Shown: positions 40,804-50,628, counted from the first letter of the stretch. The stretch is 58,309 bases of DNA from Pseudescherichia sp032055545 (GCA_032055545.1 DAMBQR010000024.1:1-58309); one strand, 5' to 3'. The notes: generated by a model from the sequence alone, not told the origin. Translations and numbers: made by a program.

Positions 40804-42180
40804 GTGGATATCTCAATTTTACTCAGCGCGGCGGCGGCGATAGCCGGCTTGCTGATAGGCTGGCTGGCGACAAAATCCCATGCCGATCGCCTGCGGGCCG
40901 ATCTTACCGAAGAGCGGCGCGAGCTGGATATCGAACTGAGCGCGGCGCGGCAGCGGCTGGTGCAGAACCAGCACTGGCGCGACGAGTGTGAGCTGCTGAA
41001 TAACGAACTGCGCAGCCTGCGCGAGATCAACACCTCGCTGGAGGCCGATCTGCGTGAGGTCACCACCCGGCTGGAGTCTACCCAGCTGCATGCAGAAGAT
41101 AAAATCCGCCAGATGATCAACAGCGAGCAGCGCCTGAGCGAGCAGTTTGAAAACCTCGCTAACCGCATCTTCGAGCAGAGCAATCGCCGGGTCGAGGAGC
41201 AGAACCGACAGAGTCTCCACGGGCTTCTCTCCCCCCTGCGGGAGCAGCTGGACGGTTTTCGCCGCCAGGTGCAGGACAGCTTTGGCAAAGAGGCCCAGGA
41301 GCGCCACACCCTCGCCCACGAAATCCGCAACCTGCAGCAGCTTAATGCCCAGATGGCGCAGGAGGCGATCAACCTGACCCGCGCTCTGAAGGGCGATAAT
41401 AAAGCGCAGGGTAACTGGGGCGAGGTGGTGCTGGCGCGCGTGCTGGAGGCATCCGGCCTGCGTGCCGGCTACGAGTATGAAACCCAGGTCAGCATTGAAA
41501 CCGAAGCCCGCGCCAGAATGCAGCCCGACGTTATCGTCCGGCTGCCGCAGGGCAAAGACGTGGTCATCGACGCCAAAATGACGCTGGTGGCCTATGAGCG
41601 CTACTTTAACGCCGACGATGAGTACACTCGCGAAAGCGCGCTGCAGGAGCACATCGCCTCGGTGCGCAGCCATATTCGCCTGCTGGGGCGGAAAGATTAC
41701 CAGCAGCTGCCGGGGCTGCGCTCCCTTGACTACGTGCTGATGTTTATTCCCGTCGAGCCAGCATTTTTAGTGGCTCTCGACCGGCAGCCGGAGCTGATCA
41801 CCGAGGCGTTAAAAAACAATATTATGCTGGTCAGCCCGACCACGCTGCTGGTGGCCCTGCGCACCATCGCTAACCTTTGGCGCTACGAACACCAGAGCCG
41901 CAACGCGCAGCAGATTGCCGAGCGCGCCAGTCGCCTCTACGACAAGATGCGCCTGTTTGTTGACGATATGTCGTCGGTGGGGCAGAGCCTGGAGAAAGCG
42001 CAGGATAACTACCGCCAGGCGATGAAGAAATTGACCTCCGGGCGGGGAAATCTGCTCGCCCAGGCCGAGGCGTTTCGCGGGCTGGGGGTTGAGATCAAGC
42101 GGGAGATCAATCCGGATCTCGCCGACCAGGCCGTGGCGCAGGATGAGGAGTTCCGCCTGCGCGCTGGACAGGAGGGTTGA
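40804..42180 (+). CDS. rmuC: RmuC, DNA recombination protein
   Basis: RmuC (458 aa) has an N-terminal membrane helix (residues ~4-22), a long coiled coil (about 30-170) and a restriction-endonuclease-like domain with VVIDAKMTLVAYERYF. It limits inversions between short inverted repeats. The GTG at 40804 directly follows AGGAGG and aligns with the E. coli start; a GTG seven codons earlier has no ribosome site. The C-terminal tail is shorter than in E. coli (475 aa). Confidence 0.94.
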   Translation: MDISILLSAAAAIAGLLIGWLATKSHADRLRADLTEERRELDIELSAARQRLVQNQHWRDECELLNNELRSLREINTSLEADLREVTTRLESTQLHAEDKIRQMINSEQRLSEQFENLANRIFEQSNRRVEEQNRQSLHGLLSPLREQLDGFRRQVQDSFGKEAQERHTLAHEIRNLQQLNAQMAQEAINLTRALKGDNKAQGNWGEVVLARVLEASGLRAGYEYETQVSIETEARARMQPDVIVRLPQGKDVVIDAKMTLVAYERYFNADDEYTRESALQEHIASVRSHIRLLGRKDYQQLPGLRSLDYVLMFIPVEPAFLVALDRQPELITEALKNNIMLVSPTTLLVALRTIANLWRYEHQSRNAQQIAERASRLYDKMRLFVDDMSSVGQSLEKAQDNYRQAMKKLTSGRGNLLAQAEAFRGLGVEIKREINPDLADQAVAQDEEFRLRAGQEG

Positions 42181-42246
42181 AACGTAGGGCAATTGCGCCC
42201 AATCTGTTACACTTCACGAACAATTTCTTGAATAGCAGGCACTGAG

Positions 42247-43002
42247 ATGGCGGAAGATTCACAGGAAACGACGCATTTTGGTTATCAGACTGTCGCCAAA
42301 ACGCAAAAGGCAGACATGGTGGCTCACGTATTTCACTCCGTGGCCGCAAAATATGATGTGATGAACGATCTGATGTCGATGGGTATCCATCGTTTGTGGA
42401 AACGTTTCACAATTGACTGCAGCGGCGTGCGCCGTGGGCAGAAGGTTCTCGACCTCGCTGGCGGTACCGGCGATCTGACGGCGAAGTTCTCCCGTCTGGT
42501 GGGCGAAACCGGGCAGGTAGTACTGGCCGATATCAACGACTCCATGCTGAAAGTCGGGCGCGAAAAGCTGCGCAACCTTGGCGTAGTGGGTAATGTTGAA
42601 TACGTGCAGGCCAACGCCGAAGCGCTGCCGTTCCCGGACAACACCTTTGACTGCATTACCATCGCCTTCGGCCTGCGAAACGTCACCGATAAAGAGAAAG
42701 CGCTGCGCTCCATGTTCCGCGTGCTCAAGCCGGGCGGCCGCCTTTTAGTTCTTGAGTTCTCTAAACCGATTATCGAGCCGCTGAGCAAGGCCTATGACGC
42801 CTACTCCTTCCACGTTCTGCCGCGCATCGGCGAGCTGGTGGCGAAGGATGGCGAAAGCTACCGCTACCTGGCGGAGTCCATCCGTATGCATCCCGATCAG
42901 GAGACGCTGAAGGCGATGATGCAGGATGCCGGTTTTGAAAACGCAGAGTATTTCAACCTGACGGCGGGTATCGTCGCGCTGCACCGTGGATATAAGTTCT
43001 GA
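42247..43002 (+). CDS. ubiE: UbiE, ubiquinone/menaquinone C-methyltransferase
   Basis: UbiE is the SAM-dependent C-methyltransferase shared by ubiquinone and menaquinone synthesis. The 251-aa protein has VAAKYDVMNDLMSMGIHRLWKR, SAM motif VLDLAGGTGDLT and the family signature near NVTDKEKALRSMFRVLKPGG. ubiJ follows after 13 bp and ubiB overlaps ubiJ, forming the ubiE-ubiJ-ubiB operon. Confidence 0.97.
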   Translation: MAEDSQETTHFGYQTVAKTQKADMVAHVFHSVAAKYDVMNDLMSMGIHRLWKRFTIDCSGVRRGQKVLDLAGGTGDLTAKFSRLVGETGQVVLADINDSMLKVGREKLRNLGVVGNVEYVQANAEALPFPDNTFDCITIAFGLRNVTDKEKALRSMFRVLKPGGRLLVLEFSKPIIEPLSKAYDAYSFHVLPRIGELVAKDGESYRYLAESIRMHPDQETLKAMMQDAGFENAEYFNLTAGIVALHRGYKF

Positions 43003-43015
43003 CAGGAGTGAGTGA

Positions 43016-43621
43016 ATGCCCTTTACGCCTTTAGTGAGCGCTGGAATCGAAGGTGTTCTCAATACATTTTTATATCGCGAAAGGGCATTAAAACCCGCCC
43101 GCCAGCGCCTCCAGGGTAAGGTACTGCGTATTGTCCTTAACGAGTTCTCTACACCACTGATTCTGGCCTTTAGCGAGCGCCAGGTTGATGTGCTGAGCGC
43201 CTGGGAGGGCGAGGCGGACTGCACCGTTATCACCCAGGCACGCCTGTTACCGAAGCTGCGCGATCGCCAGCAGCTGACTACGCTTATACGCAGCGGCGAG
43301 CTGGAAGTGCAGGGCGATATTCAGGTTGTTCAAAACCTTAGCGCGCTTTTCGATCTCGCAGAGTTCGATTTTGCCGAGCTACTTGCCCCTTATACCGGCG
43401 ATATCGCCGCCGAAGGCATCGCTAAAGTTCTGCGCGGTGGTGCGAAGCGCTTTCGACATGGCCTGCAGCGTCAGCAGCAGTACGTGGCCGAAGCCTTAAC
43501 GGAGGAGTGGCGTCTGGCACCCGGCGGACTGGAAGTCGCCTGGTTTGCCGAAGAGGCCGCCGCCGTCGCGCGATCGGTTGATGCGTTAACTAAACGGCTG
43601 GAAAAACTGGAGGGCAAATGA
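43016..43621 (+). CDS. ubiJ: UbiJ, ubiquinone biosynthesis accessory factor
   Basis: UbiJ (201 aa) has an N-terminal SCP2 lipid-binding domain (TPLVSAGIEGVLNTFLYRERALKPARQRL to about residue 115) and a C-terminal helical region. With UbiK it holds ubiquinone intermediates in the soluble Ubi complex. The 3' part of this gene also encodes the small RNA EsrE in E. coli; an equivalent promoter was not confirmed here. It overlaps ubiB by four bases. Confidence 0.95.
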   Translation: MPFTPLVSAGIEGVLNTFLYRERALKPARQRLQGKVLRIVLNEFSTPLILAFSERQVDVLSAWEGEADCTVITQARLLPKLRDRQQLTTLIRSGELEVQGDIQVVQNLSALFDLAEFDFAELLAPYTGDIAAEGIAKVLRGGAKRFRHGLQRQQQYVAEALTEEWRLAPGGLEVAWFAEEAAAVARSVDALTKRLEKLEGK

Positions 43622-45264
43622 CGCCAGGTGAAATTCGCCGCCTGTACTTCATCATCCAAACTTTTTTAAGTTACGGGCTTGATGAGCTTATCCCACGAAT
43701 GCGTCTTACCCTGCCGCTTCGGCTCTGGCGTCGCACGCTGTTCTGGATGCCAAACCGTCACAAAGATAAAGAGTTAGGTCATCGTCTGCGGCTGGCGCTG
43801 CAGGAGCTGGGACCGGTGTGGATCAAGTTCGGGCAGATGCTCTCTACCCGTCGCGATCTCTTTCCGCCCGTGATTGCCGATCAGCTGGCAATGCTACAGG
43901 ATCGCGTAGCGCCTTTTGACGGCGTGCTGGCTAAGCGCCAGATCGAAAAGGCGATGGGGGATATTCCCGTCGAGACGTGGTTTGATGATTTTGATATCAC
44001 GCCGCTGGCTTCGGCCTCTATCGCCCAGGTTCACACCGCCCGCCTGAAAGAGAGCGGCAAAGAGGTGGTCATCAAGGTGATCCGGCCGGATATTTTGCCG
44101 GTGATCAAAGCCGATATGCGTCTTATCTATCGCCTTGCGCGCTGGGTTCCTCGCCTGCTGCCGGACGGGCGCCGCCTGCGTCCGCTTGAGGTAGTGAAAG
44201 AGTATGAAAAGACGCTGATCGACGAGCTGGATCTGCTCCGCGAAGCGGCCAACGCCATTCAGCTGCGGCGTAACTTTGACAACAGTAAGATGCTCTACGT
44301 GCCGGAAGTTTACTCCGACTACTGCAGCCAAAATATGCTTGTCATGGAACGCATATATGGTATTCCAGTGAACGACGTTGCGGCGCTGGAGAGGAACAAT
44401 ACCGATTTGAAGCTTTTGGCCGAGCGTGGCGTGCAGGTGTTCTTTACTCAGGTGTTCCGTGACAGCTTTTTCCACGGGGATATGCACCCTGGCAATATTT
44501 TTGTCAGCTATGAGCACCCCGAGGATCCGCAGTATATCGGTATCGACTGCGGTATTGTCGGCTCGCTGAATAAAGAGGATAAGCGCTACCTGGCAGAGAA
44601 CTTTATTGCGTTCTTCAACCGCGACTACCGTCGGGTCGCCGAGCTACACGTTGATTCCGGCTGGGTACCGCCGGATACCAACGTTGAGGAGTTCGAGTTC
44701 GCCATCCGCACCGTTTGCGAACCGATTTTTGAGAAGCCGCTGGCGGAGATCTCCTTTGGTCACGTGCTGCTGAACCTGTTTAATACGGCGCGGCGGTTCA
44801 ATATGGAAGTGCAGCCGCAGCTGGTGCTGCTGCAAAAAACGCTGCTTTATATTGAAGGTGTAGGGCGTCAGCTCTATCCGCAGCTCGATTTGTGGAAAAC
44901 GGCGAAACCTTTCCTCGAAACGTGGATCAAAGATCAGGTAGGCTTCCCGGCGCTGGTCCGTTCCCTGAAAGAGAAGGGGCCGCTATGGATTGAAAAAATG
45001 CCTGAGCTTCCCGAGCTGATCTACAACAACCTGCGCCAGCATAAGCAGCTGCAGCATAACGTGGATCTGATAGCCCGGGAGATGCGCGTTAACAATGTGC
45101 GTCAGGGGCAGTCCCGCTATCTGTTCGGCATTGGAGCAACGTTGATCCTGAGTGGAACGCTCTTTTTGATCAATCGTCCGGAGTGGCAAACGGCGTCCGC
45201 ATGGCTGATTGCCGGTGGACTGGTCGCCTGGCTTATTGGCTGGCGAAAAACCCGCGTGCTGTAG
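43618..45264 (+). CDS. ubiB: UbiB, ubiquinone biosynthesis atypical kinase/ATPase
   Basis: UbiB (548 aa) is an ADCK/COQ8-type protein kinase-like ATPase. Visible are the KxGQ motif (Lys70-Gln73 in WIKFGQMLSTR), the Ala-rich nucleotide loop LASASIAQVH (130-139), Lys153 (VIKVIRP), HGDMHPGN (286-293) and the metal-binding Asp310 in GIDCG. Two C-terminal membrane helices follow (about 500-545). It is two residues longer than the E. coli protein. Confidence 0.97.
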   Translation: MTPGEIRRLYFIIQTFLSYGLDELIPRMRLTLPLRLWRRTLFWMPNRHKDKELGHRLRLALQELGPVWIKFGQMLSTRRDLFPPVIADQLAMLQDRVAPFDGVLAKRQIEKAMGDIPVETWFDDFDITPLASASIAQVHTARLKESGKEVVIKVIRPDILPVIKADMRLIYRLARWVPRLLPDGRRLRPLEVVKEYEKTLIDELDLLREAANAIQLRRNFDNSKMLYVPEVYSDYCSQNMLVMERIYGIPVNDVAALERNNTDLKLLAERGVQVFFTQVFRDSFFHGDMHPGNIFVSYEHPEDPQYIGIDCGIVGSLNKEDKRYLAENFIAFFNRDYRRVAELHVDSGWVPPDTNVEEFEFAIRTVCEPIFEKPLAEISFGHVLLNLFNTARRFNMEVQPQLVLLQKTLLYIEGVGRQLYPQLDLWKTAKPFLETWIKDQVGFPALVRSLKEKGPLWIEKMPELPELIYNNLRQHKQLQHNVDLIAREMRVNNVRQGQSRYLFGIGATLILSGTLFLINRPEWQTASAWLIAGGLVAWLIGWRKTRVL

Positions 45265-45335
45265 CCGCACGCTTTATGGGCCGGGTATACGCTACGCGGC
45301 CCGCTAATTTCAGCATCTACCCTTGAGGATCATGT

Positions 45336-45590
45336 ATGGGCGGTATCAGTATCTGGCAGTTACTCATTATTGCCGTCATCGTTGTGCTGCTGTTTGGTAC
45401 AAAAAAGTTAGGCTCTATCGGGTCCGATCTGGGCGCGTCGATCAAAGGCTTTAAAAAAGCCATGGGCGATGACGACAAGCACGAGAAGAAACCGGCGGAG
45501 GACGCTGATTTCTCAACAAAAACCCTTGCTGAGAAGCAAGATGATGTGAAAACAGACGAAGAAAAGCGTCGCGATAAAGAGCAGGTGTAA
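45336..45590 (+). CDS. tatA: TatA, twin-arginine translocase pore subunit
   Basis: TatA (84 aa) has one N-terminal membrane helix (ISIWQLLIIAVIVVLLFGT), the hinge FGTKKL, an amphipathic helix and a charged tail. It oligomerises for transport of folded proteins. It begins the tatABC operon 71 bp after ubiB; a GGGCCG/CGGCCC inverted repeat in that gap (about 45279-45303) lacks a T run. Confidence 0.96.
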   Translation: MGGISIWQLLIIAVIVVLLFGTKKLGSIGSDLGASIKGFKKAMGDDDKHEKKPAEDADFSTKTLAEKQDDVKTDEEKRRDKEQV

Positions 45591-45593
45591 TTC

Positions 45594-46100
45594 GTGTTCG
45601 ATATTGGTTTTGGTGAGCTGGTACTGGTCTTCGTGATCGGCCTCATTGTGCTGGGGCCGAAGCGTTTGCCGGTAGCGGTCAAAACGGTGGCCGGGTGGGT
45701 GCGCGCGCTGCGCTCGCTGGCAAGTACCGTACAGAATGAGCTGGCGCAGGAGCTGAAGATCCAGGAGCTTCAGGACAGCCTGAAGAAGGTCGAAAAAGCG
45801 AGTATGGATCACCTGACGCCAGAGCTAAAAGAGTCCATGGATGAGCTGCGTCATGCGGCGGAGTCAATGAAACGTTCTTACAGCGCTAACGATCCAGAAC
45901 ACGCGAGCGACGTAGCGCACACCATTCATAACCCGATAGTGAAAGGGAACGAGGAGCAGCACCAGGGGGTGACGCCTGCCGTTGCGGAGCATCAGGCTAG
46001 CGCGCCGGCGCAGGCCCCGAAAGCGCCCGCTGACGGTAAACCCACGCAGCCCGCTGCCGCTGCCGCACATTCACCTTCATCGACAAGTGATAAACCGTAA
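45594..46100 (+). CDS. tatB: TatB, twin-arginine translocase receptor subunit
   Basis: TatB (168 aa) starts at GTG, three bases after tatA. FDIGFGELVLVFVIGLIVLGPKRLPVAVKT is the conserved membrane helix and hinge (Glu8), followed by a long amphipathic region and a Pro/Ala-rich tail. With TatC it binds twin-arginine signal peptides. Confidence 0.96.
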   Translation: MFDIGFGELVLVFVIGLIVLGPKRLPVAVKTVAGWVRALRSLASTVQNELAQELKIQELQDSLKKVEKASMDHLTPELKESMDELRHAAESMKRSYSANDPEHASDVAHTIHNPIVKGNEEQHQGVTPAVAEHQASAPAQAPKAPADGKPTQPAAAAAHSPSSTSDKP

Positions 46101-46102
46101 AC

Positions 46103-46882
46103 ATGGCTGTAGAAGATACCCAACCGCTGATTACGCACCTGATCGAGCTGCGAAAACGCCTGATGAACTGCATCATTGCGGTACTGGCTATTTTCGTGGT
46201 GCTGGTCTATTTCGCTAACGATATCTACCAGCTGGTCTCTGCGCCGCTGATCAAGCAGATGCCTTTAGGTGCGACAATGATTGCCACCGACGTGGCATCG
46301 CCCTTCTTTACGCCGGTGAAGCTGACCTTCATGGTGTCGCTGATCCTCTCCGCACCCGTGATCCTTTACCAGGTGTGGGCCTTTGTTGCCCCTGCGCTCT
46401 ATAAGCACGAGCAGCGTCTGGTTGTGCCGCTGCTGGTCTCCAGCTCGCTGCTGTTCTATATCGGGATGGCCTTCGCCTACTTTGTGGTCTTCCCGCTGGC
46501 GTTTGGCTTTTTGACCCATACCGCGCCGGTTGGCGTGCAGGTGTCAACGGATATCGCCAGCTACCTCGACTTTGTCATGGCGCTGTTTATGGCCTTTGGC
46601 GTCTCGTTTGAGGTGCCGGTGGCGATTGTCCTGCTCTGCTGGATGGGCGTGACCACGCCAGACGATCTGCGCCGGAAGCGGCCTTACGTGCTGGTGGGGG
46701 CATTTGTTGTCGGTATGCTGCTGACGCCGCCGGACGTCTTCTCCCAGACGCTGCTGGCGATCCCGATGTATTGCCTGTTTGAGGTCGGCGTCTTCTTCTC
46801 GCGCTTCTATATCGGCAAACGCCGCTTCCGTCAGGATGACGGCGACGAAACCGAAGACGAAGCCGAACGTCACAAAGAGTAA
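46103..46882 (+). CDS. tatC: TatC, twin-arginine translocase core subunit
   Basis: TatC (259 aa) has six membrane helices. QPLITHLIELRKRLMNCI at the N terminus is the signal-peptide-binding segment, and FVAPALYKHEQR in the first cytoplasmic loop holds the conserved Glu region. The C-terminal tail is acidic. It starts two bases after tatB and is followed by a terminator. Confidence 0.97.
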   Translation: MAVEDTQPLITHLIELRKRLMNCIIAVLAIFVVLVYFANDIYQLVSAPLIKQMPLGATMIATDVASPFFTPVKLTFMVSLILSAPVILYQVWAFVAPALYKHEQRLVVPLLVSSSLLFYIGMAFAYFVVFPLAFGFLTHTAPVGVQVSTDIASYLDFVMALFMAFGVSFEVPVAIVLLCWMGVTTPDDLRRKRPYVLVGAFVVGMLLTPPDVFSQTLLAIPMYCLFEVGVFFSRFYIGKRRFRQDDGDETEDEAERHKE

Positions 46883-46889
46883 TTACCAG

Positions 46890-46913
46890 CCGCCCATCAG
46901 GGCGGTTGTTTTA
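46890..46913 (+). terminator. Intrinsic terminator after tatC
   Basis: CCGCCC (46890-46895) and GGGCGG (46900-46905) form a GC stem with an ATCA loop, followed by TTGTTTTA. It falls between tatC and tatD, so tatD is partly separated from tatABC. Confidence 0.75.
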
Positions 46914-46936
46914 TGTAGAGAGCGTACGGGGAAACG

Positions 46937-47719
46937 ATGTTTGATATTGGCGTAAATCTTACCAGCTCACAGTTTGCTGGCGATCGCGAGCAGGTTGTCG
47001 CACGTGCCGTCGCCGCAGGCGTTAACGGTATGCTGATCACCGGGACCAACCTGCATGAGAGCGAGCAGGCTCAGCAGCTGGCGGCACGGTACGCCGGATG
47101 CTGGTCTACGGCGGGCATTCACCCCCATGACAGTAGCCAGTGGCAGCCGGAGACGGCAGAGGCTATTCGCCAGCTGGCCAGCCTGCCGCAGGTCGTAGCG
47201 ATTGGCGAGTGCGGGCTGGATTTTAACCGTAACTTCTCAACCCCCCAGGCGCAGGAGGTGGCGTTCAGCGCCCAGCTGGCTCTCGCAGCTGAACTCTCCC
47301 TGCCGGTATTTCTGCACTGCCGCGACGCCCACGAACGCTTTTTAGCCCTGCTCGATCCGTGGCTGGACAAAATTCCCGGCGCGGTGCTGCACTGCTTTAC
47401 CGGTTCAGAGCAGGAGGCACGTGACTGTCTGGCGCGTGGGCTTTCTCTGGGGATTACCGGCTGGGTCTGTGACGAGCGGCGTGGGCAGGCGCTCTGTGAG
47501 ATCGTCCCGCTAATCCCGGCCGATCGCCTGCTGATTGAAACCGATGCGCCCTATCTGCTGCCTCGGGATATCAAGCCTAAGCCAGCGTCACGACGCAATG
47601 AACCGGCCTTGCTGGGGCATATTCTGCAACGCGTTGCGCAGCTGCGCGGGGAGGAGGCGGAGTGGCTTGCAGAGGTGACGGATCAAAACGTCAGGCGACT
47701 GTTTAACATTACTTTTTAA
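46937..47719 (+). CDS. tatD: TatD, metal-dependent 3'-5' DNase
   Basis: TatD (260 aa) is a TIM-barrel nuclease of the amidohydrolase superfamily, unrelated to Tat transport. Metal ligands are visible in AIGECGLDFNRN (Glu), VFLHCRDAHERF (His), LHCFTGS (His) and LIETDAPYLLP (Asp). It degrades damaged single-stranded DNA and RNA. The conserved HxD motif near the N terminus reads FDIGVNL instead, as in E. coli TatD. Its stop shares TTAA with the convergent rfaH stop. Confidence 0.95.
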   Translation: MFDIGVNLTSSQFAGDREQVVARAVAAGVNGMLITGTNLHESEQAQQLAARYAGCWSTAGIHPHDSSQWQPETAEAIRQLASLPQVVAIGECGLDFNRNFSTPQAQEVAFSAQLALAAELSLPVFLHCRDAHERFLALLDPWLDKIPGAVLHCFTGSEQEARDCLARGLSLGITGWVCDERRGQALCEIVPLIPADRLLIETDAPYLLPRDIKPKPASRRNEPALLGHILQRVAQLRGEEAEWLAEVTDQNVRRLFNITF

Positions 47720-48204
47720 GCCTTGCGGAAGTCGGTATTTCTGACGCTTTGCACTACCTGCTGATTGAGCAGGTTCAGCAGCAGCATCGAGCGCGCCTCG
47801 CCGTCCGGCTCGGTAAAAATCGCTTTCAGTCCTTCGAACGCCCCTTCGGTGATCACCACGCTATCGCCGGGGTAGGGAGTCTGGGGGTCGGTCACCCCTT
47901 CGGGCTGATAGTTGGCCAGCTGGGCTATAACCGGCTCAGGCACGGTTGCCGGGCTGGCACCGAAGCGGACAAAATGGCTGACGCCGCGCGTCGCGTTAAT
48001 TGTGGTAGTGTGGATGACTTCCGGATCAAATTCGATAAACAGATAGTTGGGAAACAGCGGTTCGCTGACTGCGGTGCGTTTGCCGCGCACGATTTTTTCA
48101 AGCGTGATCATAGGCGTCAGGCAGTTTACCGCCTGGCGTTCGAGATGTTGCTGGGCGCGTTCAAGCTGGCCCCGCTTGCAGTAAAGTAAATACCAGGCTT
48201 GCAT
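47716..48204 (-). CDS. rfaH: RfaH, transcription antiterminator (NusG paralogue)
   Basis: RfaH (162 aa) binds RNA polymerase paused at ops sites and promotes expression of LPS, capsule and virulence operons. The N-terminal NGN domain (WYLLYCKRGQLERAQQHLERQ) is followed by the fold-switching KOW domain. MQAWYLL is the family start; 13 more codons are open upstream. It is convergent with tatD (four shared bases) and 170 bp from divergent ubiD. Confidence 0.96.
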   Translation of the reverse strand: MQAWYLLYCKRGQLERAQQHLERQAVNCLTPMITLEKIVRGKRTAVSEPLFPNYLFIEFDPEVIHTTTINATRGVSHFVRFGASPATVPEPVIAQLANYQPEGVTDPQTPYPGDSVVITEGAFEGLKAIFTEPDGEARSMLLLNLLNQQVVQSVRNTDFRKA

Positions 48205-48374
48205 AATCACTCTGTTTTGGCTGTTCGTGCGCAAGCATATCAAAACCCGATAATGATGGCTAAGTGGATTATAGAGGTTCTCGCCACGCCCTGAGGTAAC
48301 GATTTACCCTAATTTAACAAAATTACAGCATCACGCCGATGTTCACCGTATAATGGAAGGCTGACTCCGAGGCC

Positions 48375-49871
48375 ATGATTAACTGCATGAAATACCACGA
48401 TCTACGTGATTTTATGGCGCTGCTGGAACAGCAGGGCGAACTCAAACGGATTACGCTGCCTGTTGATCCTCATCTGGAAATAACAGAGATTGCCGACCGC
48501 ACCCTGCGCGCCGGCGGCCCCGCCCTGTTATTTGAAAACCCAACGGGCTACTCCATGCCGGTGCTCTGCAATCTCTTTGGCACGCCGAAGCGCGTAGCGC
48601 TGGGAATGGGGCAGGAGGATGTGACGGCGCTGCGCGAGGTGGGTAAGCTGCTGGCTTTCCTGAAAGAGCCGGAGCCACCGAAAGGCTTCCGCGATCTCTT
48701 TGATAAGCTGCCGCAGTTTAAGCAGGTGCTCAATATGCCGACCAAACGCCTGCGCGCCGCGCCGTGCCAGCAAAAGGTAGTGCAGGGCGAAGCGGTGGAT
48801 TTAACGACCATCCCTATCATGCAGTGCTGGCCGGAAGACGCCGCCCCGCTGATTACCTGGGGACTTACCGTCACCCGCGGTCCGCATAAAGAGCGGCAGA
48901 ATCTCGGTATCTATCGTCAGCAGCTTATCGGCAAGAATAAACTGATCATGCGCTGGCTGTCGCATCGCGGCGGCGCGCTGGATTATCAGGAGTGGTGCGC
49001 GGCGCATCCTGGCGAGCGCTTCCCTGTTGCCGTGGCGCTGGGTGCCGATCCCGCGACGATTTTAGGCGCGGTGACGCCTGTACCGGATACGCTTTCTGAA
49101 TATGCCTTTGCCGGTTTGCTGCGCGGTACCAAAACCGAGGTAGTTAAGTGCATCTCAAACGATCTGGAGGTGCCTGCCAGCGCGGAGATCGTGCTTGAGG
49201 GCTACATTGAGCCGGGTGAGATGGCCCCGGAGGGCCCGTATGGTGACCACACGGGCTACTATAATGAGATAGATAGCTTCCCGGTCTTTACGGTGACGCA
49301 TATTACACAGCGTGAAGATGCTATTTACCACTCCACCTACACCGGTCGCCCGCCCGACGAGCCAGCCGTGCTTGGCGTGGCGCTGAACGAAGTCTTTGTG
49401 CCGATCCTGCAAAAGCAGTTTCCGGAGATTGTCGATTTCTATCTTCCCCCGGAAGGGTGCTCATACCGCCTTGCGGTCGTGACCATTAAAAAGCAGTATG
49501 CCGGTCATGCCAAGCGCGTGATGATGGGCGTCTGGTCATTCCTGCGGCAGTTTATGTACACCAAATTTGTTATTGTTTGTGACGATGACGTGAACGCGCG
49601 TGACTGGAACGACGTTATCTGGGCGATCACCACCCGTATGGATCCGGCAAGGGATACGGTGCTGGTAGAGAATACGCCGATAGACTACCTGGATTTTGCC
49701 TCGCCGGTTTCCGGACTTGGCTCAAAAATGGGGCTGGATGCTACCAACAAATGGCCCGGTGAAACCCAGCGTGAATGGGGGCGTCCGATTAAAAAGGATC
49801 CTGCCGTTACCGCGCGAATCGATGCTATCTGGGATGAACTGGCCATAATGAGTGACGGTAAAGGCAGCTAA
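48375..49871 (+). CDS. ubiD: UbiD, 3-octaprenyl-4-hydroxybenzoate decarboxylase
   Basis: UbiD is a prenylated-FMN-dependent decarboxylase of ubiquinone synthesis. The 498-aa protein includes TWGLTVTRGPHKERQNLGIYR and MRWLSHRGGALDY (cofactor-binding Arg region) and the active-site Glu region DHTGYYNEIDSFPVFTVTHI. The first ATG (48375) is close to GAGG; an ATG four codons in would also serve, so the exact start is open. fre follows at 55 bp. Confidence 0.96.
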   Translation: MINCMKYHDLRDFMALLEQQGELKRITLPVDPHLEITEIADRTLRAGGPALLFENPTGYSMPVLCNLFGTPKRVALGMGQEDVTALREVGKLLAFLKEPEPPKGFRDLFDKLPQFKQVLNMPTKRLRAAPCQQKVVQGEAVDLTTIPIMQCWPEDAAPLITWGLTVTRGPHKERQNLGIYRQQLIGKNKLIMRWLSHRGGALDYQEWCAAHPGERFPVAVALGADPATILGAVTPVPDTLSEYAFAGLLRGTKTEVVKCISNDLEVPASAEIVLEGYIEPGEMAPEGPYGDHTGYYNEIDSFPVFTVTHITQREDAIYHSTYTGRPPDEPAVLGVALNEVFVPILQKQFPEIVDFYLPPEGCSYRLAVVTIKKQYAGHAKRVMMGVWSFLRQFMYTKFVIVCDDDVNARDWNDVIWAITTRMDPARDTVLVENTPIDYLDFASPVSGLGSKMGLDATNKWPGETQREWGRPIKKDPAVTARIDAIWDELAIMSDGKGS

Positions 49872-49926
49872 TGCGCCGCCGTTTTGCCTTTTGATTCGTA
49901 ATAAAACGACCCGACAGAGGGAGCGC

Positions 49927-50628
49927 ATGACAACCTTAAGCTGTAAAGTGACCTCGGTAGATGCTATCACCGATACCGTATACCGTGTTCGTCTTGTACC
50001 AGACGCGGCGTTTTCATTTCGCGCCGGGCAATATTTGATGGTGGTGATGGACGAGCGCGATAAGCGTCCGTTCTCAATGGCGTCCACGCCGGATGAGCAG
50101 GCGTTCATCGAGCTGCATATCGGCGCTTCCGAGCTGAACCTCTATGCCATGGCGGTCATGGACCGGATCCTGAAAGAGCGTGAAATCGTGATCGATATTC
50201 CGCACGGCGATGCCTGGCTGCGCGATGACGAAGAGCGTCCGCTGATCCTGATTGCGGGCGGAACGGGCTTCTCCTACGTGCGCTCTATTCTGCTGACCGC
50301 GCTGGCGCGCAATCCGGCCCGTGATATCACTATCTACTGGGGCGGGCGCGAAGAGAAGCACCTGTACGATCTCTCTGAGCTGCAAGCCTTAGCGGTTAAC
50401 CACCCTAATCTGAAGGTGGTGCCGGTGGTCGAGCAGCCGGAAGAGGCGTGGCAGGGCCGCAGCGGCACGGTACTGACGGCGGTGCTACAGGATTTCGGTA
50501 CGCTGGCCGAACATGATATCTATATTGCCGGACGTTTCGAAATGGCAAAAATTGCCCGGGATCTCTTCTGCAACGAGCGCAGTGCGCGGGAAGATCGCCT
50601 CTTCGGCGACGCTTTCGCTTTTATCTAA
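49927..50628 (+). CDS. fre: Fre, NAD(P)H-flavin reductase
   Basis: Fre (233 aa) reduces free flavins with NAD(P)H, supplying FMNH2 for example to UbiX/UbiD chemistry. It has the flavin-binding RPFSMAS, the nucleotide loop AGGTGFSYVRSIL and the C-terminal AGRFEMAK. GAGGGAG precedes the ATG at 49927; the frame is open 25 codons further into ubiD but without family similarity. It is convergent with fadA. Confidence 0.96.
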   Translation: MTTLSCKVTSVDAITDTVYRVRLVPDAAFSFRAGQYLMVVMDERDKRPFSMASTPDEQAFIELHIGASELNLYAMAVMDRILKEREIVIDIPHGDAWLRDDEERPLILIAGGTGFSYVRSILLTALARNPARDITIYWGGREEKHLYDLSELQALAVNHPNLKVVPVVEQPEEAWQGRSGTVLTAVLQDFGTLAEHDIYIAGRFEMAKIARDLFCNERSAREDRLFGDAFAFI